Source: Halichoerus grypus
Lineage: Eukaryota > Chordata > Mammalia > Carnivora > Phocidae
Direction: 5' to 3'
Length of the DNA stretch: 64,000 nt
NCBI RefSeq assembly: GCF_964656455.1
Contig: NC_135714.1
Coordinates: forward strand, 123,560,131 to 123,624,130
Positions 35,446 to 47,294 of the stretch are shown piece by piece. Within the stretch, counting starts at the first letter, position 1. Every line of letters starts with the position of its first letter. Position numbers and translations under genes: made by a program. The notes under the pieces were generated by a model. That model had not been told where the DNA came from, did no database searches, and saw nothing but the letters and a program-made list of their open reading frames with translations.

Positions 35446-36319
35446 TTTGTAGTTCAGAGAAGAAGAAAGATCTTCTGGGCGAAAGATGAATCTATTCTCA
35501 AGTTAAATGTACTATAATGAATCTCAACAATGAACAAAAAGTAAAACTAAGATTCTAAACTCAACTCCTTACTAATAGAATGCTTTTGACAAATGTAACC
35601 ATTATTTCTGATAGACTCAATGTTATTTTCTTAGCATATCTTAAATGCTTTAGTGTACTGAAAGTTATATTAAGATTTTGTAGCAGGAGGGAGCTGTTTG
35701 GCTGATGTTGGTGTTCCTGAAGGAAGAGCCCTGTGGGGCTGACATACAGAACTCTTGAGGAGTGGGAGCCAAGTGGCTTGTGGTGCTGACATTTCTGACA
35801 TAGTGTTCACTAGGCTGGTACTGTGAGTGTTAGAAAAACTGCAAACTGGACTCAGGTATAGCTATGGGAAGGAACTGCTACTGTGAAGAAACCCTGCTAG
35901 GATGATGAAAAGCAAACAGGACACAAACACAAGGAAGTAAGTCTCTTTTTTCTCTTCCTGCCATGCAATCTCCCTCTAGCCCACCTTTTTACCAGAGCTT
36001 AACAGATATGCAAGGGCTCCAAACATATCAAATCTTTACTGAGCAATTGTTATGTGCCAAACAATGTTCTAGGGACTGAAAACAAATAAACAAAAAATAC
36101 AGTAGCAAATAAGACAGATCATGCCTGAAAAGAATTACTCACAGAGGTACAAAGAGATAAGATTTAAACATGATAGTAAGACTTTGAGAAAGAAGTTATA
36201 ATAAAAATACTAGTAGTGAGGAAGAAACAACAACAAAAATAATTAAAAAGAATAAATCAACATGCTTATAAAATAAAAAGTAAATGTCAATAATAATTCC
36301 TCAAAAAGAATGCTAATGA
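35446..36319. other. Unclassified intronic sequence
   Basis: No gene. About 36030-36130 ('actgagcaattgttatgtgc') resembles a common ancient repeat end, family not assigned. Confidence 0.35.
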
Positions 36320-36545
36320 TAATAGCAGCAAGCTCTTACCTAGCACTATTATGTGCCAGGTAATGCTCTAAGTGCATTAAGTATATTAATTATTTAATCC
36401 TAGCAATGAGGCAGGTAATATTACTATCCTGATGTCACAAATGAGACAACCGAGACAGAAAGGTTAAGTACTTTCAGTGAAGTCACACAGCTGGTACGTG
36501 GCAGAGCTGAGATTCAAACAGGCAGTGTGATTCCAGGGACTATGC
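36320..36545 (-). repeat. MIR, minus strand
   Basis: 'tattatgtgccaggtaatgc', 'aggttaagtactttcagtg' and 'gtcacacagctggtacgtgg' follow the reversed MIR consensus over most of its length. Confidence 0.85.
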
Positions 36546-36945
36546 TTTCAAAAACATAATGTGTTTTACATTATATAAAGATAATAATTTAGTAGTAATA
36601 ATTTTATCTGAACTCCTATCTTATACAAATAAAACATGAATTAATGAAATAAGGGTAGGAGAGAATTCCCCACTAATCTCCTCATCATAATACAATTTCC
36701 TTTATATCCTACACATAAATAAACATAGACACATAGGATATAAAGGGAATTATAAAAGGAACAACAAGAGAATTAAAAATAGAATTTCAATTTTGAAATC
36801 TTCAGAGGAAAAGGTAAATAGTATTATATATACTAAAAAAAAGTTTTTAAAAAGGACATGGCAGGATGTTATATAGAAAGTCTAAAGTAAGTTCATAAAA
36901 GATATATGTATGCATCAAACACCACCTTTAAAAAACTCAGGTTCT

Positions 36946-37077
36946 TGGGGTACCTGGCAGGCTCAGTCGGTGGAGCATGCGACTCTTGATCTCAGGAATG
37001 TGAGTTCGAGCTGCATGTTTGGTATGGAGACTACTTAACAATAACATTAACAACAACAACAACAACAACAAAAAAAA
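36946..37077 (+). mobile_element. Short old-type SINE with (AAC)n tail
   Basis: Head ggggtacctggcaggctcag, 'gactcttgatctcagg', then an (aac)n tail at 37046-37070. Flanks caggttct on both sides suggest the target duplication. Confidence 0.82.
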
Positions 37078-37085
37078 CAGGTTCT

Positions 37086-37400
37086 CTTGAGGATATTATG
37101 CCAGTGATATGTGCCAGTCACAAAAGAACAAATACTACATGATTCCACTTGCATAAGGTACCCAGCTAGTGTAGTCAAATTCAGAGACAGAAAGTAGAAT
37201 GATGGTTGCCAGGGGCTGCAGGGAGAGGGAAATGGGGAGTTAGTGTTTAATGGATACGGAGTTTCAGTTTGGGAAGATAAAAAAAAAGTTGTGGAGGTGG
37301 ATGGTGGTGATGGTTGCACAACAATGCACTTAATGCTACAGAACTGTACTTATGAATGATTAAAATGGTAAATTTTACGTTATGTATATTTTAACCACAC
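37086..37400 (+). mobile_element. Old L1M 3' UTR
   Basis: 'atgatggttgccaggggctg', 'gtttcagtttgggaagataa' and 'atggtaaattttacgttatg' match the 3' region of old L1M (L1MB-like) elements. Confidence 0.75.
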
Positions 37401-37426
37401 AAAAACTCCAGTTCTCTGTTTAACTA

Positions 37427-37865
37427 AAAAAACCCCCAAATCGTGGTGATATTGAAAGCCTAAAACACTGCTGACAGAAGTGTAAAATGGTGCCACCACT
37501 TTGGAAAATCATCTCACAGTTCCTCAAGTGATTAAACATAGTTACCATATGACCCAGCAATTCTACCCTCAGATGTATATCCCAAAGAAATAAAAAACAT
37601 ATGTTCACCTAAAAACATGTACACAAATATTTATAACAGCATGATTCATAATAGTCAAAAGATGCAAACAACCTAAATGTCCTGCAGTTGATGAATGGAT
37701 AAACAAAACAGGGTATACCCATACAATGGAATATAATTTGGCAATAAAAAGAAATGAAGCACTGATATATGCGTAACACAGATGAACCTTGAAAATAAGT
37801 GAAATAAGCTAGTCACAAAGGACTGCATTCTATACGATTCCATTTATATCTCAATAATTAAATAG
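37427..37865 (+). mobile_element. Old L1M ORF2 end
   Basis: Diverged ORF2 C-terminal sequence ('gacccagcaattctaccct', 'gatgaatggataaacaaaac', 'atacaatggaatataatttgg'). Inactive; may belong to the same old insertion as 37086-37400 after rearrangement. Confidence 0.75.
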
Positions 37866-37895
37866 ATACAAGTTAAATATATATATAAAACATCT

Positions 37896-38574
37896 TACAC
37901 TGTTGGTGGGAATGCAAGCTGGTACAGCCACTCTGGAAAACAGTATGGAGGTTCCACAAGAAGTTAAAAATAGAGCTACACTACAACCCAGCAATCGCAC
38001 TACTGGGTATTTATCCCAAAGATACAGATGTAGTGAAAAGAAGGGGCACCTGCACCCCAGTGTTCATAGCAGCAATGTCCATAATAGCCAAACTGTGGAA
38101 GGAGCCGAGATGTCCTTCAACAGATGAATGGATAAAGATGTGGTTCATATATACAATGGAGTATTTCTCAGCCATCAGAAAGGATGAATACCTACCATTT
38201 ACATTGACGTGGATGGAACTGGAGCATATTATGTTAAGTGAAATAAGTCAATCAGAGAAAGACAATTATCATAGGGTTTCACTCATATGTGGAATATAAG
38301 AAATAGCGCAGAGGATCATTGTGGAAGGGAGGGAAAACTGAATGGGAAGAAATCAGAGATGGAGACAAACCATTAGAAACTCTTGACTCTGGGAAACAAA
38401 CTGAGGGTTGCGGAAGGGGAGGTGGGTGGAGGTATGGGGTAACTGGGCAATGGGCATTAAGGAGGGCATGTGAGGTGATGAGCACTGGGTGTTAGATACA
38501 ACTGATGAATCGTTGAACACTACATCTGAAACTAATGATGTACTATATGTTGGCTAGTTGAATTTAAATTAAAA
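37896..38574 (+). mobile_element. 5'-truncated L1
   Basis: ORF2 C-terminus from 'cactgttggtgggaatgcaa' through a 3' UTR with one gagggtt module only, ending in an A-tail. Direct repeat aaaacatct at 37887-37895 and 38575-38583. Older or of a different subfamily than the copies at 32673 and 47295. Confidence 0.88.
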
Positions 38575-38848
38575 AAAACATCTATCATATTGGTAAAGAT
38601 TAAAATAATTAAGAACACCAATTATTGGTGAGAGTAAGGGAAATGTACTCTCATGGACTTATATGGAAATTAAATAGGTATAACCTTCCAGAAGAGAAAT
38701 TTGGTAACACCTATCAAAATTTTAAATATAACTATCCTTTAACAGAGTAACTTCACTTCTGGAACTACAGGGAAATACTTAACGGCACAAGGATATGTAA
38801 TAATATTCGTAATTGCAAATAGGTTAAATGGCTACCAATAGAAGGGTG

Positions 38849-39336
38849 GTTGTGGTAGCCAGCCCCCAAGATGACCCCAGTGATTTATGCTCTTAACTAG
38901 TTTCTTCCTACAATGGGTTAGGGTTGGCTTTTGCAACCAAGAGTATATCATAAGTGACAATGAGACTTTGCAGATAGGTCATAAAAGGCATTGCAGCTTC
39001 TGCCTTGGTCTGTTGTGCCATTCCTTCTGGGAGAAACCAGCTACCATGACATGAAGACACTCAAAAAGACCCCAGGAGAGGTCCCTAAGGAGACAAACCT
39101 AGACCCAACCTGCCAGCCACATGAGTGAACCACCTTAGAAGTGGAATGATTCTCCAGTCTCAGTCAGCCTAGCTGACACAGGACTATAACTGCATGAGAG
39201 ACTATAAGAGAGAAATGGCCAGCCAAGCTCTTTCCAAATTCCTGAATGGAAATCATGAGAGATAATAAATGATTACTGTTGTTTAATACCAGTAAGTTTT
39301 AGGTTATTTGTTATACAGCAATAGTAAAACACGGAG
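38849..39336 (+). mobile_element. Old MLT1-type LTR
   Basis: Ends with the family pattern 'gttgtttaataccagtaag' and 'ttatttgttatacagcaata'. The body contains 'aatgagactttgcagatagg'. More diverged than the LTR at 34973. Confidence 0.65.
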
Positions 39337-40672
39337 TAGTTAGATAATGGTCCATATCCTGGAATATCTTACAGCAAGCAAAAATGCTGAATCTCTCTCT
39401 ATATATTTGCAGTTACTTGCAGCTATCTCTGGTTAATTTTAAAAAGCAAAATACTGAATAACTTTTGTATGATCTTATATACGTTTTTATAGATTATTTT
39501 TGTGTGGATAGAGAAAAGTCTAAGGATATTCATCAAAATACAAATAGACAATATCTATAATGATGAGAATATGGGTCATTTTCCTTTTATTCTAACTTTA
39601 TGTATTACCTATGTTTTTCTTAATAAACAAGTATTTATCTTATTTAAAAAGCTATTTTTAATTTGATGGTGGCTGGGGGAGGAAAAATTTTCAGAACGTT
39701 TCAGTACCTGAGTTTAGTATCTCATTGAGAGTACTCCTTTCCTCCACTAATAGATTCATCCTTCTTGGTGATTTCTACATCCATAGAGACAATCCATTTA
39801 ACAATCTGGATTCTCCTCTCCTCAATTTCTTCACTTCCAACGATTTTGACTTCTGCCTTAGTTATACCTCCATAGTCATATTCTGTACTTGATCATGAGC
39901 AATGGCTGCAATATAGCTGAAATGTTGACTTAAAATATTCCCAGCTCCACGTTCCTAAGTTACTGGCTTTCTCTAGTGATCCCCACAGCAATAGTATTAC
40001 CCCCAGCAAAATAGCTACACCATTGATTCCATCTACTTTCTTACTGTTCATTAATCCATTCACTCTTAGTTCCCACTTTATCTCAATAACATCCAATAGT
40101 TCATCATGATAATCAATCTTTTTACACACTTAAATGTCCCTCTCTCACTGTTTCTTTTCTTTTTTTTTAAGGAAAAGAACAATCCTGGTTAAATCCAACT
40201 CTCTGCTTATTCTATACCTATTGAAGAAAAATAATCAACCATGCTAACTGGTTCTCACTTCAAATTCAAGATGACGAGTGTCCATTCAAGTGTATATTTA
40301 GCACAATGCAAAATTCCTACTATATCCCTTTAGAAAATTTGCTTTCACTGTCTCTGGGACAGCTATTTCCAGGCTTCTCCTCAAATCCTAACACTTCCTC
40401 TAATTTCTCTCTGAGCTAATATCTTATTTCATTAAGAAAACAGAGACAATCAGAAAAAAAAAATACCATCTTCCCATCAGCTGTTATACAGTAAAATAAC
40501 TGCTCCTGACCTTTCTGAGGCCAGCTCTTCCATTTGCCAACAGATCCCTTTGCAAAGACTTTCCCAACCAAAGACTCTGCTCCCTAATAAACATTCTCTC
40601 TCCAAATCATTTTCTCTTCTCCACTGGATCACTATCATCAGCATTTGAACATGCCACAATACTTGTCATTTT
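39337..40672. other. Unclassified intronic sequence
   Basis: No recognised gene or repeat. Scattered 60-80 codon frames (for example 39893-40129) have no recognisable product. Confidence 0.35.
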
Positions 40673-40687
40673 AAAAATTAAAAATAA

Positions 40688-41620
40688 GTCAGAATGGCTA
40701 AAATTAACAAGTCAGGAAACGACAGATGTTGGTGAGGATGTGGAGAAAGGGGAACCCTCCTACACTGTTGGTGGGAATGCAAGCTGGTGCAGCCACTCTG
40801 GAGAACAGTATGGAGGTTCCTCAAAAAGTTGAAAATAGAGCTACCCTACAACCCAGCAATTGCACTACTGGGTACTTACCCCAAAGATACAAATGTAGTG
40901 ATCCGAAGGGGTACATGCACCCCGATGTTTATAGCAGCAATGTCCACAAAAGCCAAACTACGGAAAGAGCCAAGATGTCCATCAACAGATGAATGGATAA
41001 AGAAGATGTGGTATATATATACAATGGAATATTATGCAGCCATCAAAAGGAATGAGATCTTGCCATTTGCAACGACGTGGATGGAACTGGAGGGTCTTAG
41101 GCTGAGCGAAATAAGTCAATCAGAGAAAGACATGTATCATATGATCTAACTGCTATGAGGAATTCTTAATCTCAGGAAACAAACTGAGGGTTGCTGGAGT
41201 GGTGGGGGGTGGGAGGGATGGGGTGGCCGGGTGATAGACATTGGGGAAAGTATGTGCTATGGTGAGTGCTGTGAATTGTGTAAGACTGTTGAATCACAGA
41301 CCTGTACCTCTGCAACAAATATATGTTAAAAAAAAAAAAAAAAGAAGAAGAAGAAGAAGATAGTAGGGAGGGAAAAATGAAGGGGGGGGAATCGGAGGGG
41401 GAGACAAACCATGAGAGACTATGGACTCTGAGAAACAAACTGAGGGTTCTAGAGGGGAGGGGGGTGGGGCATGGGTCAGCCTGGTGATGGGTATTAAAGA
41501 GGGCACGCACTGCATGGAGCACTGGGTGTTATACGCAAACAATGAATCATGGAACACTACATCAAAAACTAATGATGTAATGTATGGTGATTAACATAAC
41601 ATAATAAAATAAAATAAAAT
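40688..41620 (+). mobile_element. Young 5'-truncated L1
   Basis: Matches the last ~930 bp of the full-length L1 at 47295 with few differences, including the shorter 3' UTR junction 'atgaggaattcttaatctc'. Perfect 15-bp target duplication aaaaattaaaaataa at 40673-40687 and 41621-41635. The last ORF2 frame ([18 protein letters not shown]...) is open from the truncation point to a stop in the YHMI region. Confidence 0.94.
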
Positions 41621-41635
41621 AAAAATTAAAAATAA

Positions 41636-42149
41636 AACCCTTTCTTAACTCTATGTCCTCCTCCACTTATCCCCCAATTCTCTGTTCCCTTTTACCGCAA
41701 AACTCCTTAAAAAAGTTTATTTTTTTACCTGCTAGTTATTTTTATCTCACTCCAACCTGAATTTTGTCCCCACCACTGAAACCAATCTTTGACCAATCTG
41801 GTCAAAGTCACCAGGGACCCCAACTTGCCAAATCAATTCCCCCTCAGAACAGTTCTTTGATACAGTTTATTACTGAATTCTGGGTTTTATCTAATGATTT
41901 TACCTTATGATCCTGACCAGAATATCTATTTATATTTAACGTTTTAAGGCTTTTAAAGCTTTAAGTTATATTGTAGTTTAAACACAGTTTTGTACACAAA
42001 ATACATAACATGGTTTACTAAAGATAGTTAAGAGAATGTTCTAAATTACAGAGAAAATAAGTGGTAACTTGGTAAAGATAGATAAATTTAAAAATTAATA
42101 AAGTCAAGACTTATTAATGCTAAGTTAAATAGTTGGAAGTTAAGTGCTT
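41636..42149. other. Unclassified intronic sequence
   Basis: No gene or nameable repeat seen. Confidence 0.35.
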
Positions 42150-42385
42150 AAAAATACATCTACCTGAGTGAACTTGGAAGGAGAGCCTTCCTAAGTCAAG
42201 CCTGTGATAAGACCACAGCCCTGGCATGTCTTGACTACAGCCCTTGTAAGATCCCAGGCAGAGGATGCAGCTAGGATATGCCTAGACTCCTGACTCAGAG
42301 AAACTGTGAGATAAAAGATATGTGTGTTTTACCCACTAGATTTGTGGTAAAATGTTACACAGAAACAGAAAACTAATACATAGGG
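42150..42385 (+). mobile_element. Partial MLT1-type LTR
   Basis: The 3' part of a MaLR LTR: 'gactcagagaaactgtgaga', 'acccactagatttgtggtaa' and 'cagaaaactaatacatag' in order. Confidence 0.6.
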
Positions 42386-42554
42386 CATCAGATGAATAAT
42401 GAATATTGAAAAATTTATGTAAGACTAGTGAAAATTCCACGTTAGAAAATGTCTAGGGTTTTACAAGTGTTTATAACTAACGCAAACAGATGTAACAAAC
42501 TGAGACAATTCCTAATGTTAATTTGAAATAAATATTTCTTCAATATTTCATTTT

Positions 42555-42948
42555 GGGGCACCTGGGTGGCTCAGTTAGTTAAGCATCCGACTCTTGGTTT
42601 CAGCAAAGGGTCCTGGGATTGAGCCCCATGTCAGGCTCTGTGCTCATGTAGGGTCTGCTTGTCCTTCTTCCTCCCATTCTGCTGTTCCCCCTGCTTGAAC
42701 ACGCTCTCTCAAATAAATATTTTTTTAAAGATTTTATTTATTTATGTGACAGAGAGAGAGTGAGAGAACACAAGCAGGGGGAGTGGCAGGGGGAAAGGGA
42801 GAAGCAGACTCCAGGCCGAGCAGGGAACCCAATGCAGGGCTCGATCCCAGGACCCTGGGACCATGACCTGAGCCAAAGGTAGATGCTTCGCCGACTGAGC
42901 CACCCAGGTGCCCCACAAATACACAAATAAAATATTTTTAAAAACCAC
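42555..42948 (+). mobile_element. SINEC split by an inverted SINEC
   Basis: The outer copy has its head at 42555 (ggggcacctgggtggctcag) and its body to 42710; its tail remnant lies at about 42924-42948. Flanking atttcatt at about 42545-42552 and 42949-42956 fits its target duplication. A second SINE is inserted in its tail. Confidence 0.85.
42725..42923 (-). mobile_element. SINEC inserted in the tail of another SINEC
   Basis: Reversed copy with head 'gagccacccaggtgcccc' at the right. Near-perfect duplication caaataaatattttt / caaataaaatattttt at 42710-42724 and 42924-42939 shows it entered the A-tail of the plus-strand SINE, making a tail-to-tail inverted pair. Confidence 0.9.
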
Positions 42949-42956
42949 ATTTCATT

Positions 42957-44841
42957 TCATTATTTGACCGTGATCTTGTTTAGTTAATTTAGTTTCTTCT
43001 TCAATATGTTTTAGAGGCAACCTACATAGTAGGTATTCCACCTACTATTCCATAGTAGGTATTACAGGAAGAGCCATGTAATGGACCACAGCATCAGCAC
43101 TACTGCCAGCCCAAAGCCTACTAAGTTACTTCTGAACAGGAGCCACCATCTTTCCTTAATATTCCTTCCTTGATATCAGTATGTATGTAAATACAATCCA
43201 TTAGAGTTTCTCTATGAAGGTATCTCTCAGCCTGGCTCTGGGATCTTCTGCTTCTGATCACCAGCCTACGTAATGACCTCTACTCTGGCTATGATTTATT
43301 TAAGAGCAGATGTACCCCTCCAAGGATACACTGCTTAATTCCACCATAAACAAAGCTTACATTAAAAAAAAAAAAAGTCATTCATCAATAAAAATCATGT
43401 GAAATATTAAATACAAAGTTGTTTATATGTCCTTTGCGACTGCTAATCACATATCCCTGGAAAATTAATGAAATAAGGAATAACTACTTGATAGTTGTTT
43501 CAAGAAAGTTGTCCTCTATTCTCTACTCTTATCTTTTCCTCCTTCATTAACCATAGCTGTGACTTGGTAAAATTCTATAGAATCTCAACGAGAACTGTCA
43601 ACACACAAAGTAGCAGATTCTGGAATTTTAACCATCCTTTCACTTACGAAGGAATAGACCCAGTTAACAGAAATGATGACCTACTTGTAGAGAAAAAAAA
43701 GTCTAATATGATCCAAAAGAAACTTCAGAAGTTCCAAATGTGCTAAAAGTAAGAATACCACAAAAACAGCTTAATAAGAAAGAAAGAATCTGACTCTCGA
43801 AAGGCTCAGTATGGAAAGCAAGCTCTTTTGCCCTAGTGAAGAAGGCAACTACGTAAGAAGGTGACTTTGAGGTCAAAACCAGTCACCTTGCTACAGACTG
43901 TCAAGACATTCATTTTGGATAGTAAGTCAGAAAAAGTTTCTACACAGACAAATTTACTCCAGAATGAGTTCCTAGAGAGTTAAGATTAAATAGCTTAATT
44001 GGTCTTAAAGTGCCCTGTTTAAAAAAAAAAAAAAGAGAGAGGCTTAACGAAAATAAAAGAACTAGTAGAGTGTTCTACTAATCTACATGGAAAATTCTGA
44101 ATAAATTTGAAAGTAATGTCATTTAAAAATAATAATTTCATCAAAAGCCCAAAATGGTAAAGAAATGCTAAGAAGAAACTGCAGAAAATTTTTGGACAAC
44201 AACAAAACTTGAGAAGTCGAGTTAACCAGACTTAACTGTTTGAACTGGTAAGAACTTTGAAACTTCTTATCCTTTCTATATAATTTGATGCAACCTCTCT
44301 GTTGAAATGTTCTCATGGCCTCTGTGATTTCACCTTCTTCAGATATTCCTACTACCTTTCTCTCTCTCTCTTTTTTTTTTTTCTGGAGATTCCTTGTCTG
44401 TTCCTTAACTGTTGTATTTCTCATAGTTCTGTCCTAAGGCTAGTCTCACAACAGACTTTAATCTACACAATTGTCCTCTATAATCATATCCAGACCCATG
44501 ACTTCAGATACCTCAAGTGGCTATATGCTGAAGACTCAAAATTTTATATCTCCTTTTTAAGAGGCAACTTCTGAAGGGATTAGCAAAGGACCTACGGAAG
44601 GCAAGGCAAGACAGAAAGATTCCACCATAGAAGCCACATGAGAAAGGTCTGGACTTTAAAAGTGTCTCTTTTAAATAGAAGAGAATGGTAGTTTGTAGCA
44701 GATAGGTAAAATACAATCATTATTTTAGAGTTATCAGAGAGCTGCTGAAGCAAAGAGGACTAGAGGAGGCCAGGATCCTGGGGAGGAAAGAACCTCTCTG
44801 AGGTTCCTGGTCTTTCTGCACCCATGTCAACCATGGGCGGC
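42957..44841. other. Unclassified intronic sequence
   Basis: No gene recognised. A small stem-forming stretch (tagtaggt-attcc-acctacta) lies at 43027-43047. Short A-runs occur at about 43364 and 44022. Confidence 0.35.
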
Positions 44842-44863
44842 GGGGGGGGGGGGGGGGGGGGGG
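44842..44863. repeat. Poly(G) run of 22
   Basis: An uninterrupted run of about 22 G following 'gggcggc'. Very unusual in AT-rich mammalian intron; G-quadruplex capable and prone to length error in assembly. Confidence 0.85.
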
Positions 44864-45344
44864 TGCATTTATAGATTCTGGGATGAGGCAAGATGCTGAG
44901 AACTGTGGTTTTGCCCAGACAGAGAGCTGCTTCTTAAGGCCAGAGAAACATGCAGAGCTATTACTGAGTTTCAAGCACACATCTTATTTTTCCCCTTAAA
45001 ACATTTGCCACATTGTGAAACTGCCTGAAATGGGAGGCTGATGGAATAAGCAAGGGGTCACTGAGAACAGAGCAGAGTTTCTGGTAATCTCTCAGAGTTG
45101 ATACTAGAGTCTAGGATATGCCAAAGAGAAGGAACCCAGTGAATACATCCGGCCCCTAGATGAAAGCCTTGAGCAACCTTGAGTAGCTATGATGTAGGAG
45201 TATTAAAGAACAGAGGTAGACAGAACCTTACCCAAATTGGAACAAAGCCTCAACTCCACTTGGAGACTGAGAGGAGTAAAGCTACTCAATCTATCTGTCT
45301 AGCCCAGGAAAAAGCAAACTCTTTCTAGAGAGAGAAAATATCAA

Positions 45345-45655
45345 GAGCAGCACCACTCAGTAGAAAAATAGTGTGGGCCACAAATGTGACCCACGTACAT
45401 AATTTAAAATTTTCTAATAACTAACTACATTTTTAAAAAGTAAAAAGAAACAGGTCAAATTAATTTTATATTTAATATATACAAAATAACACTTCAACTT
45501 GTGATCAATATAAACAATTGTTAATGAGATACTTTACACTCTTTTTTGCTGTACCAAAAAGTCCAGCATTAAGATTAGTCATATTGCAAATGCTTAAAAT
45601 TAAAAGCCACATGCAGCTAATGGATACTGAATGAACAGCACAGATTCAGAGCTGC
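45345..45655. mobile_element. hAT-like DNA transposon fossil
   Basis: 'tgtgggccacaaatgtgacc', 'aagtaaaaagaaacaggtca', 'ttaatgagatactttacac' and 'gccacatgcagctaatgga' match a common mammalian short non-autonomous element that I associate with the Charlie (hAT) group. No coding capacity. Confidence 0.5.
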
Positions 45656-47133
45656 AAAAACAACTTTATTTCCCCCCCAATGTCTAGCAGTCAATAAAAA
45701 ATTACTACTCTTAACATGGCTAAGAAATAAGAGGCCAAAATGAAGAAAATAAATGAAAAGATAAAGAATTTCATCTGAGAATTGGAATGTATTTTTAAAT
45801 GGAAATTACAGAGCTGAAAATAAAGTATCTGCAATTAAGAATTCATCAGACTGATTTAACAAGTTATATATATGAAAAGACAAAATGAACATATTCTTCA
45901 AAAAAATTATCAAAGCTAAAATAGAAAATATGAACAGAACTATGTCTATTAAGGAAACTGCCTCATAATTTAAAATCTATCATAAAACACTAGTTCCAGA
46001 ATTTTGCCAGTCAATTCTTCCAAATATTCAAATAAATTATATCAATTTTGCACAAATGCTTGGAGAATAGAAAAAGGAAGAACACTTTTAACTGTTTTCA
46101 TGAAGGCACCATAACTTTAGTTCCAAAACTTGGTAAGGACATAAGAAAGAAAAATTACAGACCCATCTTTCTCATGACAACAAATAAAAAAATCTAGAAC
46201 AAAATATTAGTAATAAATCACATCAAGAAATATATAAAAAGGATAATGTATCACAGCCACATGGGGTTTACTCCAGGTATACAAGGCTAGATTGTCATTT
46301 GAAAATTAATGTAATTGACTTCGTTAATAGAAGAAGGGAGAAAAATCATATAATCATCTCGTTAAATGCAAAAAAAGCATCTGAAAAATTCAATACCCAT
46401 TTATAATTTTAAAATTCTTAGCAAATAAGAACAGAATGCAATTTCCTTAATATGAAAAATAGCATCTTTCAAATAACCTACAACATTCATATACAATGGT
46501 GAAATCTTGAAAACTTCTCCAATGAGATTATAAACAAAACAAGATCATCACCACTTCTATTTAATACTGTACTGGACGTGTCAAGCAGAGAAATCCTGCA
46601 AGGAAAATGGAAGGAAATGAAGGAGAGAGGAGTAGGAGGGAGGAGATAGGATGAGAAAGGATGGTAAGGGAAGAAAAAAATAACATTATTTGTAAATTAT
46701 ATGACTGCATATCTAGAAATCCAAAAGAATCTATGAACGATTAGGATTAATAAGAAAATTTAACAAGATCACTGGCTACAAGGTCAATATAAAGTTATAA
46801 CTAAAAGAGCGTGGAATTAGTGCAAAGACAGAGTCATAGACCAATGGAACAGCTAAGAGACTTCAGAAACAGACCGACACATTTACAGTCATTTGATTAC
46901 TGTCAGGGATGACACTCCAGTGCAGTAGAGATAAGATGGTCTCTTCAAATAATGATGCTGGATAATTTGGGCTTCCATTTGAGGGAGGAAAAACCCGTAA
47001 TAATCTTGAGGCTTACATTTCTTACCATAAACAAAAATGAGCTCCAGATGGATTTTGATCTAAATGTCAAAGGTAAAATGTCAGAAGCTTCCAGAAGAAA
47101 ATAAAACATGTAACTTTAAAGTAGATAAAATTT

Positions 47134-47172
47134 AGCGGCCCTCTTGGCGCAGTGGGCAGCGCGTCAGTCTCA
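47134..47172 (+). pseudogene. Elongator tRNA-Met 5' half, tailless retro-insert
   Basis: From 47138 the sequence gccctcttggcgcagtggg...cagcgcgtcagtctca matches nucleotides 1-35 of elongator tRNA-Met(CAU), with one A-to-G difference near position 9. The anticodon CAT sits at 47171-47173, where the match passes into the flanking repeat. The T-arm, acceptor 3' half and CCA are absent, and there is no A-tail. The perfect 17-bp duplication taaagtagataaaattt flanks it at 47117-47133 and 47173-47189. Four extra bases (agcg) precede the tRNA 5' end. It cannot fold as a tRNA. Inserted in an old L1. Confidence 0.93.
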
Positions 47173-47294
47173 TAAAGTAGATAAAATTTTCTTAAACAGG
47201 ACACAAAACACACTAATCAATAAATATTGATCAGCTATCTTAAAATTAAGAACTTTTGTTCATTAAAAGACACACTTAAGAAAGTGTAAAAAAC

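Noticed and set aside
47134..47172. Functional tRNA-Met gene
   Set aside because: The sequence stops at the anticodon; no T-arm, acceptor 3' strand or terminator follows.
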